Below, in pieces: positions 44,365-54,829 of a DNA stretch of 64,000 bases. Origin of the DNA: Aquatica leii (taxonomy: Eukaryota > Arthropoda > Insecta > Coleoptera > Lampyridae). Below the pieces are notes generated by a model that ran no database searches, was not told the DNA's origin, and worked only from the letters and a program-made list of their open reading frames with translations. Every line of letters begins with the position of its first letter. Position 1 is the stretch's first letter. The translations under genes were made by a program, and so were the position numbers. The stretch spans positions 281,302,709 through 281,366,708 of the forward strand of contig CM069432.1 of NCBI GenBank assembly GCA_035610365.1, given 5' to 3'.

Positions 44365-45720
44365 TATATCAAAGAAACCTGGACAAATCGTAGTGAAAAT
44401 ATAGTTACACCTGAAGAGGCATTGCAGTTATTACTAATTAAAATGTTGGACATTATAATTCAAGAAACTAATAGCAGAGCTATTTCATTAATAGGATATG
44501 AATGGAGAAACGTAAGTTGTGTGAAATGAAAGGATTTATAGGTCTATTGACTATTGATGATTTACTAAATGCATATCAAGAGCCAATTCTAGAATTAAGG
44601 AGTAATTGAAATCCAGCATTACAACAAACCATTTTTTCTGCTACAATGTCCCGAAACAGAATGAAAGAATGGTTAGATTTGACAATTTAAAGACGAGACA
44701 AGAACGTCGAGAAAAAAGTAAATTAGCAGCAATTGAAGATATATTTAATATGTTTACTGTGAACTGCAAGAAAGCATATATACCTAATGGTGAAGTGTGC
44801 ATTGACAAACAGCTTGTTCCATTTCGGTACAGGTGTCCGTTCCGTGTGTATATAAAATCAGAACCCGCCAGGTATGAATCTATGTGACGTGGAAAATTTT
44901 TATTGCTGGAGCATGCAAATTTATTCAGGAATGCTAAACAATTCTCCAGAGAAGGAACAGAGCAAACGGGTTATTTTAGATTTGGTAAAAGGTTTGTCTT
45001 CCAGCTATGGAGTTGCCACCGATAACTTTTTTACGTCGCTAGCTTTAGCACAAGAATTATTGACAAAAGAAAACGGAACAATGAGGCAAAACAGAAAAGA
45101 ATTTCCTCAAGAATTCCGTCCAAATAGACAAAATGATGCTTATTCAATGCAAGATTTTATTCACAAAGTGATGATTTCCTATGTTCCCAAGAAAAATAGA
45201 AGTGTAGTTTTACTATCAACAGAAAATTTTGATTTGGATATATCAGACGAAGCAACTAATTTTAAACCAACTATCATACTTGGCTATAACAGATGCAAAG
45301 GAGCTGTAGATTCCTTGGATCGCAAGGTTGGAGAATACTCATGTTCCCGTTAACACGAAGCTGTGACCATTAGTTTTGTTCTGTCGTATTTTGGATTTCG
45401 CAGCAATAAACGCTTTTACTTTCTTCATCCACAAGCATGATAATTATGAGAAGGGAAAATCTTTTAGAAAACGGTTGTTCCTTCAAGAGATAGGGATGGA
45501 ACTAGTAAAACTGCTAATAGCTGAACGATCAACAGAACATCTATATAAATAGATAAAAAACGTCATTAGTGTGATTTTGGAAACCGACGATCCAGAAGAT
45601 CAATAACTAGATGATAAGCTAGAAACAGGTGCGTCGCTGTGTTATGTGTCCAAAACACCTCGACAAGAAAATAATGAACAAATATGATAGATGCAAACGG
45701 TTAAATTGTAAAAGTAATGT

Positions 45721-45950
45721 CACTGTTGTGAAAATTTTCTCGTGTATTTTGAAGCTGGTATGGTATTGTACTAACTTGTAATTTTTCATATTATTGAACT
45801 TAATAAATGTTTTTTAATTATGTTATGACTTCTAATTACTGTTAGTCAATATAAAACCCTGCTAATTAATAGGGTCACTAAGTGACCCCACCTGGTTCTC
45901 TGTGTTATAAATTTTACCTGGTCACCCGAACGTGTTTTGAAAGTATGATT
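45721..45950. other. 3' flank of the piggyBac-like gene with a 17-nt palindrome
   Basis: GGGTCACTAAGTGACCC (45872-45888) is a perfect 8+1+8 palindrome next to TTAA at 45865-45868. The TTAA context suggests a piggyBac-type end or a small TTAA element, but no matching left end was found. Confidence 0.4.
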
Positions 45951-46862
45951 ATGCCTAGAGTGCGGCAGCGCGAGAATTACCGCCATTTAAGTGAATTCAA
46001 CAGGTGGTTTTTCGTACAGGGAAATTGCAAATCGTCTTAACCGAGACCAAACCACTATTATTATGCGCTGTTATCAAGCATGGACTAGGGAAGATCAGAA
46101 TCGTTGTAGACAAAGAACTGAGGGACGAAGGCAAACAAACGAGGTGCAGGACCGCCATCTTTGACTTATGGCAATAAAAGACAGTTTTTCCAGTACCTGA
46201 TCAGGTTAGGTAATGAAGGTCGTCCTGTAACCCTTCGAACAGTTTACCATCGAATCAGAAGTTTCGGATTGCAATCTTATCGCCCACATTTTGTGCTACC
46301 ATTGACGACTCAACATCGACATCAACGTTTGGAGTAGAGTAGGTTACGAGTCCACTAGTATCTGGAATGACATAGAGTAGTCTTCAGTGATGAATCCCGA
46401 GCTTGTTTGAGGATGTACGATGACCGTATGAGAGTCAGACGAAGATATGGTGAACGGCGCACTGTTCAATTTTCTGTTGAGCGGCATGTGGAGCACACTG
46501 TGGGTATCATGGTATGGGTATGTGCGTAAGTCTGGTTTGGTGTTCATTAAAGACGATTAGAACGCCCGACGATATGTTAATGAATTGGTAGTACCCCATA
46601 TTCTTCCATTTCTGCAGCAATTGAAAGACCCACTTTTCCAGCAGGATAATCTCTTACTATGGCTACCCAGATTTCCCGACCTTTCGCCTATTGAACACAT
46701 GTGGGACATTATAGGTAGAAGACTGAGGAACTTAGCGCATCCTCGACAGATACAGTAAGCTATCCGGCATGAATTGCTAGTTGGTTGGGATACAATAACT
46801 CAAAAGGAAATTGACTACCTGCTGGAATCGATGCAATGAAGAGTGGGGGAGTGTGAAGCAAA
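45951..46862 (+). pseudogene. Tc1-like transposase, decayed
   Basis: ATG at 45951 starts 'MPRVRQRENYRHLSEFN'; a short deletion follows, then 'YREIANRLNRDQTTIIMRCY' and 'RRQTNEVQDRHL' (two helix-turn-helix modules). The catalytic part shows 'VVFSDESRACLRMYDDRMRV' (first Asp), 'VGIMVWVCA', 'PFLQQLKDPLFQQDN' (second Asp), and a deletion of about 20 residues leading straight to 'LLLWLPRFPDLSPIEHMWD' (third residue Glu). It then ends near 'WDTITQKEIDYLLESM'. Stops and frame changes are frequent. Weak complementary blocks TGGTCACCC (45919-45927) and GGGTGACCA (46867-46875) flank the frame and might be remnants of its ends. Confidence 0.8.
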
Positions 46863-47207
46863 TAGAGGGTGACCAGCATATTATTAAATAAAAATTGTGT
46901 TCATTTTCTTTGAAATTTTAATCATTTACTACCCATGAGTAGCTAAACCGTCTCACCAAGTTTGGTCACAAAATTCCCACCCCTTCTTGGTGTTGCAATT
47001 TTAATGTCACTTAGTACAATTCTGATTTGAAATTTGGTTGTTTGAAATAAAAAAGGTGAAGTTTTGAAGTTTATTTCTCGTGAGCAATTATATAGTAGTA
47101 TCCTTTTTTCAGACCTCAGACAATGCATAATTAACGTATAGCGGTATTTTTTGTGTTATCACAAAAAAAATCGAAACTTCTTTGCATTATTTGTTTATTC
47201 CAAGTTA

Positions 47208-47468
47208 TTATTTATATGTTTGCTTTGTTAAAAAAAATAAAATGACGAAACAAGGATAAAGAATCTTTTCGAAGCAAGTCACGGAACCGAGAGAACTGCG
47301 TCCAGCTGACGCGCTATCGTCAGTGGTTAGCGGAACCGTCTCCTCGTGAGTACATGCAGTTTTTAATCCAAAAAGAATAAGATTTAATATAAGAAAACAT
47401 GCGCACGTGAAAAATAGAATTAGAAATAATCTAGTAATCAGCCAGCGACTTTTAACCACCGGGCACAT
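47208..47468 (-). CDS. Possible first coding exon of a type II membrane protein
   Basis: ATG at 47468-47466 (preceded on the minus strand by the acceptor-like ATTACTTTTACAAG) opens 86 codons: a short basic N-terminus 'MCPVVKSRWLITR', one strongly hydrophobic segment (residues about 10-34, 'LFLILFFTCACFLILNLILF'), then a polar Ser/Thr-rich stretch ('TTDDSASAGRSSLG'). That layout is what Golgi type II enzymes such as glycosyl- or sulfotransferases show at their N-terminus. The segment 47270-47360 is less AT-rich than its neighbours. No family match, no clear donor site, and no downstream exons in the window, so it may be chance or decayed. Confidence 0.3.
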   Translation of the reverse strand: MCPVVKSRWLITRLFLILFFTCACFLILNLILFGLKTACTHEETVPLTTDDSASAGRSSLGSVTCFEKILYPCFVILFFLTKQTYK

Positions 47469-47995
47469 CTTGTAAAAGTAATAATTGATAAATAGTGCAA
47501 TGTCAAGCTCCATTACATACATAAAACTACGCCAGATTCCTTCGAAATCCATAAAATAAAACATAGTTTATATTTCAATTTAAATATTTTATTTTTAAAT
47601 GAAATATGACAAGAGTCGATTGCATTTTTAAGTGAAATTTTTATCGACTACAATAACTAGTCGTGTGACGTAAATAATCCTGGTGCTGAGAGTGAGTTGT
47701 CAAACTTTTACAACAAGGAAAAAATACACTTTAGTTTTTAAGCTAAATTCAAAATTTCTTGATTATTTATAAATTTCGACATCAGGATACTTGGTAATCA
47801 AATTTGCCGCCTTTAGACTCAAGCCTACCCAGCCTGGTAAATCCGCTACTGCATAAGTTACTTAGTGGTTCCAGGTTTTAGTTAGAATTTTACCGTAAAA
47901 AAACTTAAAAAAACAATTGCTTATAATTTATTAAGTCAAAAAATAATTTTAGACCTAAAATTTTCACCATAAAACATATTAATTATTTTCTTAGG

Positions 47996-48102
47996 GTAAT
48001 TGGTGTATATTCTTTTAATACAATTTACAAGCAAGCTTTCGAACTTGAGCTAAATTTAAAAGCTTGCTTGTAAATTTTATTAAATAAATATACACCAATT
48101 AC
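47996..48102. ncRNA. Near-perfect hairpin of about 107 nt (miRNA-like or foldback)
   Basis: Arms 47996-48039 and 48058-48102 pair over about 44 bp with few mismatches (GTAATTGGTGTATAT / ATATACACCAATTAC; TTTACAAGCAAGCTTT / AAAGCTTGCTTGTAAA), with a loop of about 18 nt. Size and loop resemble a pre-miRNA hairpin. The long uninterrupted stem and high symmetry also fit a short foldback repeat. It lies about 1.3 kb upstream of the proneural gene. Confidence 0.4.
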
Positions 48103-49129
48103 CGTAAAAAATCGTCAAAAAAGAATTATTACTTTGAAACCTGAACTTAGAAAAATGTAAAAAACTAACGTATAATTAATAAAAATATTTTAATTATTAA
48201 AAACAAATTTTGTTTAAGAAGTACGAAGAACGGATCTCTAAATTAATATTGGATAAGAAGTTACGAAAAGATTAAAAAAGTTTCGATCCAATTAATCAAT
48301 TAAGATCATCTTCAGATCAAAAACTTTTATAACCAATTTGACAAAATTAATTCATTACAACTAAAAACGAAAAAGAAAAATAAATTTAAAAATTAGGACA
48401 GCAGTATTGTTGTCTTGTCTTTTTTTCGTAATTTGTTCATTTTGTGAAATTAATTATAAAATATATTTAAAAAAAAAGATTTTCAATTAATTATTATTAA
48501 ATAAACACATTTTGATTGGATTTTTACAGTTTTAAAAGTTTCTTCAGTAAATATTTAAAAAATAAGATAAATAATGTACAAAAAACAACCAAACTCAATT
48601 AAATAATTCGTGAGCTTTGATGCATTAAGAAAATTGAGCCAGAAATTAAATTAGTTATTAAAAGTATTGTCAGATTTAGTAAAAAAATTAAAAAATGAAG
48701 TTAGATTTGTGAAAAAAAAGTTTTAAAGAAAGAAAATTAAACACATTTAACAACAGTTTTGCTTGTATAGAACAGACAAGGACTGAAGGAAATTAATTTT
48801 TCGTGTTTTCCAGATTACTTTTTGATGTAAAATGTAAAAGAATAAAATGTAAAAACAATTTTAATTCTTTTGCTTTTGCGCAATGTGGTAAGTGAGCTTT
48901 AGGTGTTAGAAAAGTGTTAGTGAAAGTGCATAAGCCTTTAACTTTTTCTTGCGTTTTTCTAAAATTTCAGTTTCGTTTGAACGTTTTTCTGTTTACAGAA
49001 GTTGTAACTGAAAAAAATAAAATTTTTGGAGGAAAATTTTTGTTATGAAATAATGCTATTAAAGCTCATGTTTTTAAATCATAAACATGCATTAAAACAA
49101 GAGAAAAACTAGAAGCATGTGAATCTTGA

Positions 49130-49255
49130 GGTTTGCCGGTCCAGCTTGCAGCTTCTGGACGGGTGTCACAGTTGTCGGCTTGCTTAGCCGTGCGCCGCGA
49201 GTCGATGGCACGCGCTGTCGACCCTCGGAAGCGCTCGCAAGAACCCTCATCATCA
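49130..49255. promoter_or_regulatory. CpG-rich patch upstream of the proneural gene
   Basis: About 14 CpG dinucleotides in roughly 125 bp, in otherwise AT-rich DNA, 180-300 bp before the start codon. It includes CAGTTG (E-box) and the near-palindrome GTCGATGGCACGCGCTGTCGA (in part). It is probably proximal promoter or 5'UTR. A 63-codon antisense frame crosses it, but I see no family in that frame. Confidence 0.4.
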
Positions 49256-49433
49256 AGGTAGAGGGGATGAGCTCAAACGCCACTACAAAGACTTAGGTAA
49301 CGTTATGCCAGGTATCATTCCGGGTGTTGATCTCCTATAGGTCGTGTCAACTTTAACGCTTTTACGTATTTTGATTTTTAACCACGCGCTTGTGTTTAAT
49401 TCAAACTTTTAATAGTGCGCGAATTGTGAAGAA

Positions 49434-50210
49434 ATGCTTATGGCTGCCATCCAAGGTGTCAATAATATGACGTTAAATCAACAAGAAAAAATGTATAACG
49501 TTATTCCATCAAACTGTGTTATTGTAAACAACGCATATGGACAATCCGCGAATTCGGTAATTCAAGGTAAAAGAGCTTTAGCGCCAGCGCCTGAACGCAA
49601 CACCGTGCTCATAAACAACTCCGATATACGTTGCAAAAGAAAAATTCAATTTATTCCTCATTCTGGTCCAAATATACAACCGGCTTCCGTCGCACGAAGA
49701 AACGCGCGTGAAAGAAATCGTGTCAAACAAGTAAACAACGGATTCGCAGCTCTTAGACAACACATACCATCAACAGTTCTATCGACTTATTCCCCGCAAA
49801 ACGGTGCTCCTGCGACCGGAAGAGGTGCCAATAAAAAACTCAGTAAAGTAGAAACTTTAAAAATGGCTGTTGAATATATAAGAAGTTTGCAACAAATGCT
49901 AGAAGACCACGAAGCGGAAATGTCATCGAAAAGTATTAGTGACAGTAATATAAGTGAAAATCGTTTTTATACAAACAGTCCCGATTCGATCACGCAACAA
50001 TTCACAAATTACCCTTTAATTCTTCCAACACCACCGGCGTCGGAATCGTCTTCATCGCCAACACCGTCACATACGTCCGAGAGTTCAGCAACTCCCGTTT
50101 TTACATCCGCGGCAGTGTATAAACGATACGGTTACGACAATTACGACCCCCACAGCCCGGAAGACGAAGAACTCCTAGACGCAATTTTCTCCTGGCAACA
50201 AAATTCATAA
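49434..50210 (+). CDS. ASH: Achaete-scute family bHLH proneural transcription factor
   Basis: A single exon of 258 aa, as usual for achaete-scute genes. The basic region is at residues about 87-99 ('[13 protein letters not shown]'), helix 1 about 98-113, an unusually long loop about 114-136 as in achaete/scute proteins, and helix 2 about 137-158 ('[20 protein letters not shown]'). A Ser/Thr/Pro-rich stretch follows (191-225), and the conserved acidic end '[16 protein letters not shown]' is at 241-256. In the nucleus it would bind E-boxes as a heterodimer with Daughterless and commit cells to neural fate. The start is supported by an in-frame TAG at 49413-49415. The frame is intact, with no lesion. 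Whether it is the ortholog of the insect ASH progenitor rather than asense rests on the tail motif and overall similarity; asense is longer. Confidence 0.95.
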   Translation: MLMAAIQGVNNMTLNQQEKMYNVIPSNCVIVNNAYGQSANSVIQGKRALAPAPERNTVLINNSDIRCKRKIQFIPHSGPNIQPASVARRNARERNRVKQVNNGFAALRQHIPSTVLSTYSPQNGAPATGRGANKKLSKVETLKMAVEYIRSLQQMLEDHEAEMSSKSISDSNISENRFYTNSPDSITQQFTNYPLILPTPPASESSSSPTPSHTSESSATPVFTSAAVYKRYGYDNYDPHSPEDEELLDAIFSWQQNS

Positions 50211-52350
50211 CAATTTTTTTGGCGGTAAGTACCCTCTTTTCTAAAAATAAACCTAAGTGCAAAAAAATTTTTATCTATGAGTATTTACAGTCGGTTGATT
50301 TAAAAAGCCGTCTAGACTTTAAAACCCCATTTTTTTTGGTGAATTTCGAAAAAAAAAGTACATTATGCAAGGTCGCTTCTTCATGCGTGAATTTAGAAAA
50401 GAATATCAGTAGGGTAAAAAACACGCGCGTCCTAATCGTCCTTTTTTTGGAGCTAGGTAAAAGTGAAATCCCAAATTGTCTCCTAGAGTCTTTTTTTATC
50501 AGTAAAAATTTAGTGTTTGGTTAAAAACAATCTAAGACACACGTGCGTATAACCCGGAAACTATGAAAGTTGCACTTAATTAACAGCATGTGTTTTTAGT
50601 TATACATTTCGAAAGCTCCAGTCAAAACAGTCATTTCCGAAAAGCCACCCTCTTGAAGTTTTCTATAATTACTCACGGTGAATTGATACGTTCACACTTA
50701 ACAGTACGGTTTTGAGTAATAACGTTGATTATTTAAGATAAGCGTTATTTTCCGGCATCAAACAACGTCTGCTCTGTATATACGAGCATATCTAATCAGT
50801 GCTTGGTACCTGGGCAGCCGCCCTTGCCGGCGTCGTTTTACCTGGCGGTGTGGTTATAATCCCTCTTCTCCCCTCTGGATTTCCTTTCGCCGTGATTTCC
50901 TATTCAGCTTATATTTTGTTAGGTCCGCTGGAGTTTTTGTGTCGTACCTTTAAGCATTATAAGACGAAGGGATCTTGCGAACTGGTTCTTAAGAAACTGA
51001 ATAATCATAAAAGAAATATGTCTCAAGGCAAGTTCATTTACCCGGCAACCCTAAACAATACAGTCTGCGAAATAGAAAAACGTCTTTTCTCTACACTCGA
51101 ATTCCGTTGCTTACCTTTTTGATTTATATTATTTGAGATCGAGCGTGTGTACTTATAGAGCAGGTAGCAATACGTGTGACAATTTTCTTTCGCGTTGAGG
51201 TAGGTAAGGAAACTTTCAATATTTAAATTGATCCGCGCGTAGGTGGTTGACATAAGCTTTTTAACATACATTTGAATCACGCCAAGTCGATTATTCGCGG
51301 TCATCAATCTGCATCGATACGCGACTTAATTAATCACACACCCAGAATCGTTAATCTATCGACGGCTTTGACAGATACAACGCGAAAATATGTTTCCCAA
51401 CTACGTAAAAAAAGTAAAAGTCAGAAAACTAGAAATAAAAAAAAACTGACGGCGCCAGACATGCGTGAATTAAATCCAGTTCAAAACACGTTCTAATTGC
51501 CAGCCCAACATACTCAGACCCAGGAAATTTTCAACAAACGCAATTTTTCGAAAAGTCTACGAACGAAAGCTCGTATTAAAATTTCCAAGGGCGATAGTAA
51601 TTACTCCGATGCGACCACGATGAGATTTAATTTAGATTAAGAAACTCGTTCGAGATAATTTCAGTTTCCTTGTTTTTATACCTGGTTTTTGCAATTATAT
51701 TTTATATCGTATGCGACTATAGAGATGTTTTTATTGTTACAGATTCCAAACCGATCGTTTCATCTAATCAAACATCGTTACTCATCATTCCTCGACCCCA
51801 GTGCCTTTATTCATTCCAAGCAGTGATATCGTTGAATCTCAATTTTATCGGAAAATTTTATCATTGTTATCTAGTCATTGTTTGTAAATATGTTGTACAA
51901 ATTGTAAAAAGAAATAATACGCTTCAACCTTGTATATAGTATATATTTGTGTTCCGGAAAATGAAGACAATTCATTTTCTATATCAATTTACTATAATTG
52001 TTAGTACGTTTTTAAGTTTATAGTTTATTCTAAGACAATACACTCGTAGCCAAGAGCTTTCGAAATTGCGATTTGGAAGCAATGTGCCTTAAAAGAGAAT
52101 TACAGAATGAAAGGTACGAACTTTGTGTTACCTAATTGTTAGTTTTAATAAACGCCATGAAAAAATTAATACTAATACTGGTAAGACTATTATTTAATGT
52201 ACTTAACTTACCAGTGACCAAAGCCAGTGTTTTTATTCCTCATTTTATACTAGCTCTTAAGTATTTTATATGGTACTCTTTTCTATTTTTCTATAATTAT
52301 AATTGTAAAGTTTTTTTGTACTGACGAAATACAATTTACATTTTTATATT
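50211..52350 (+). promoter_or_regulatory. Putative long 3'UTR of the proneural gene
   Basis: Downstream of the stop there is an early AATAAA at about 50246 and a later AATAAA at about 52147. Between them lies AATGAAGACAAT (51960-51971), close to the proneural box. Open frames here (50799-51122, starting at GTG; 51272-51496, starting at TTG; 52136-52324) match no family and are treated as chance. The stretch 50800-51100 is less AT-rich than its surroundings, which fits conserved UTR sequence. Confidence 0.4.
51960..51971 (+). promoter_or_regulatory. Proneural-box-like element
   Basis: AATGAAGACAAT differs from the Drosophila proneural box AATGGAAGACAAT by one missing G. In flies the box occurs in 3'UTRs of proneural genes and is complementary to the GY box (GTCTTCC) of Bearded and E(spl) transcripts. 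Confidence 0.45.
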
Positions 52351-54800
52351 TGTGCTTGTTTTATTTCGCTCGACGTATATTACCCTAATTGTTAAAATTC
52401 TTAAAAGACCGAATTGGATTAATTACCGCGATGCTATCTACCAATTACTTGAAAATTTTAATTTATTAAAGTGGAAATGCGTGTTTCTGTGCTTCCAAAA
52501 TGTAATATTAAGCAAAATTTAGTATCTGAAATTTGATTTAACGGTGAAAAAAATCAAAATTTTTAACATTAAAATTAAGTGTTATTTATAAAATACATTT
52601 ACTAATTTGATTATTTACAATTGTTTTTTATTTACATAAAAAATCCATTATTAAAGATTTTTTCAAAGTAATGTTGCAACGATGGAAAAACGACGTGGTC
52701 ACCTACTGTTAGAGGTAGGCGTCAATATTCCTACAATAGTTAATTTTTAACTTACCGTCGTTTTATCGACTACGAAAATTGAGAAAAATGTATATGTTAA
52801 AAAACAATTTTTAATAATTTTAATGTACCGCGCGTGTACATATATAAATTGTTGACCTTGTTTTGTAGGATTTGCAAATATGCAGAAAAAATGCTACTTA
52901 GTGGTCACATAAAAATTCATGTTTTACACAAAATGACGAATTCTTTAGATTTTTTACAACAAACAAAATTAAGCAGTAGAAGAAAATTTATGTAAAAAAT
53001 ATTAATCCGACAATACAAAATTATAAGCAGTTTATAATTAATAATAACGAAAAACAATAAAAACGAAATTAGTTAATCATTTAAATAATTTAATGCTAAA
53101 TTTAATATAATTCTAGCTTTTTTATTATTATTAAAATTTGATGTATCTTATTGTTAAGTAACGTTAACACTAATATTTTATGACATTTTTATATATCCAA
53201 ATAACATTACATATATAAATTACATTATTGTTTTTAATTTTTAATCAAAATTAAAACAATTATTTTACATTAGAAACATTAACAAGAAGTTACAAAATGC
53301 ATCAGTGTTTAAAAAAACGCTACTGAAATGATGAAAATGAAAAACTGAAAACACGTTAGTGTTTTGTCACCAATATTCAGAAATTTACTTTATTTTATTG
53401 TTGGTTAATATAACAATTCAACAAAATAATAAAAGAAATAAAGACTGAAGCAGGGTGTAAAAACGCTGTTCAAAATAACCTATAACAAAGTTTAAGGATG
53501 AAAAATATTTATAAGAAAACAAAGATAATGAATTGCTAAAATCAGTTTCTGGAACAGATACGGGAAGTGTAATTCACAATTTCAGCGGTTCAACTTAAAT
53601 TTGATGAAATTTTAACACTGTACTACTAAATACGCCGGCTAAAAAATCAATGCAAAACGTAGTAAGCTCTTTTTGATAAAAATTAAAATTAGATCACTAG
53701 GTTACACTTGATACGATCATTTTATTAGTATGTAAACGGTATAATACGATATAAAATAACCGTTATTTTTGTTTTAGAGAATTTTCGTTGCATCAGAGAT
53801 TAACAATGCAGGCGACTAGCTCAGTATAACTCGACGAGAGGGTCGCAATTCTTAGTGTGCTAATCGTACAGTAATTTAAAAAACCGCCAAAACGGTGGAA
53901 AACTTTTAATAGCAGATACCGTTTAAATCTGTCCAACCCTGAAAGAGAATAAATAATAAAACACAGGTTATAACAACGAATATATTTATTTTGACAAAGA
54001 GAAGGTAAAAAAGTAGAAGCGATGTAAAATTTCGTAGATGCTATTAATAAAGAGTACTTATCACAGAGAGTAATAGTTGATGCAAGCCCCTTTCGGTTTG
54101 GCAACACGTCATACATTAAGTTAAGTTTTACATTCTAAAAGAATAAATTTACATTAGTAAATATAACACAAATATCCCGATAGCAAAACAGAGCGCATAG
54201 TTTAATAATATATTACACAAAAAAGAGCGTGCAAACGATTGACAAAGTAGAAAAAAAAAATTTTAAATAGGAAACAAAATGCTCGCAGTTTTTTTTTCTA
54301 AGTATGCGCTCTCCACACAATTTCCTAAAGTTTTTTAAAAAGTAAATATAAATAAAAGTACATATAACCTGATCACAAACAAATTTCTTAGGTTTATGCG
54401 ATTTATGAAAAAAACCCAAATGAGACAAGTTTTCCCAAACTGTTATTAATATTTTGACAAATACCTCTTTCAATTTGTTCATAGTTGTTACAATTCACAA
54501 TTAAGGTTTTGATCACTTAATTAATGTAGGTCGAATGTATATCCAGCTCCTTTTTCACTGTTTTGTAAATTGTTGCGCGTCATCATAGGAATTTACAATA
54601 AGAACGAACAGATATCAACATCTCAGCATTAATACAATACATGTAAGTAATCACCGTTGCTAATGACAAAATAGAAAATTAAAGTGCCCCTTACAATCAG
54701 CGTAGATGTTTTAAGATATTTCATAATGGAGTAACTCACGAGCTTCTATACATGCGTCTGTCTTTTGTTCTACAAAGAATTGAAAGGGATACGTGCGGTA
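52351..54800. other. AT-rich downstream intergenic stretch, no transposons recognised
   Basis: About 2.4 kb. The longest frame (53793-54116 minus, 107 codons) has no domain I recognise. CGCCAAAACGGTGG at 53886-53899 equals part of the MULE end units but stands alone. Confidence 0.4.
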
Positions 54801-54829
54801 CTTTTCGAAGTAGAAGGTCGTATTTACAT

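Larger units (their letters stand above)
42770..45720 (+). pseudogene. piggyBac-like transposase, split by a mariner insertion
   Basis: ATG at 42770 starts 'MSRKDLSVVEFE', with in-frame stops at 42806 and 42818, followed by an acidic Asp/Ser-rich N-terminus. The mariner at 43032-44364 interrupts the frame after 'PRLSRNI'. The gene resumes as 'IKETWTNRSENIVTPEEALQ', then 'EVCIDKQLVPFRYRCPF' (first catalytic Asp), 'GVATDNFFTSLALAQELL' (second Asp), 'KGAVDSLDRKVGEYSC' (third Asp), and in other frames 'FAAINAFTFFIHKHDNYEKG' and a Cys-containing C-terminus near 45690 ('DRCKRLNCKSN'). All three catalytic Asp codons survive, but at least four frame changes and several stops inactivate it. In the family the enzyme moves DNA at TTAA sites. 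Confidence 0.85.
46876..49433. promoter_or_regulatory. 5' intergenic region of the proneural gene, no transposons recognised
   Basis: About 2.5 kb upstream of the bHLH gene. It holds a near-perfect hairpin (47996-48102), a possible exon on the opposite strand (47208-47468), a CpG-rich patch (about 49130-49255), and E-box sequences CATGTG (near 49117) and CAGTTG (near 49169). Proneural genes are usually governed by large upstream enhancers and auto-regulate through E-boxes, so this role is plausible but inferred from position only. Confidence 0.4.

Noticed and set aside
47330..47400. tRNA-derived SINE (TCAGTGGTTAGCGG resembles a polymerase III A box)
   Set aside because: No B box at the proper distance and no A-tail or terminal repeat.
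50777..50800. TATATA followed by a TCAGT initiator, as a promoter for a second gene after the proneural gene
   Set aside because: The TATA-to-initiator distance is about 21 nt, too short for a standard core promoter, and the following frame (50799-51122) begins at GTG with no recognisable protein.
51272..51496. 74-codon basic frame downstream of the proneural gene
   Set aside because: Starts at TTG, no family, and lies within the likely 3'UTR. Kept only as a note.
53793..54116. 107-codon minus-strand frame as a gene
   Set aside because: No domain, unremarkable composition and no neighbours to support it.
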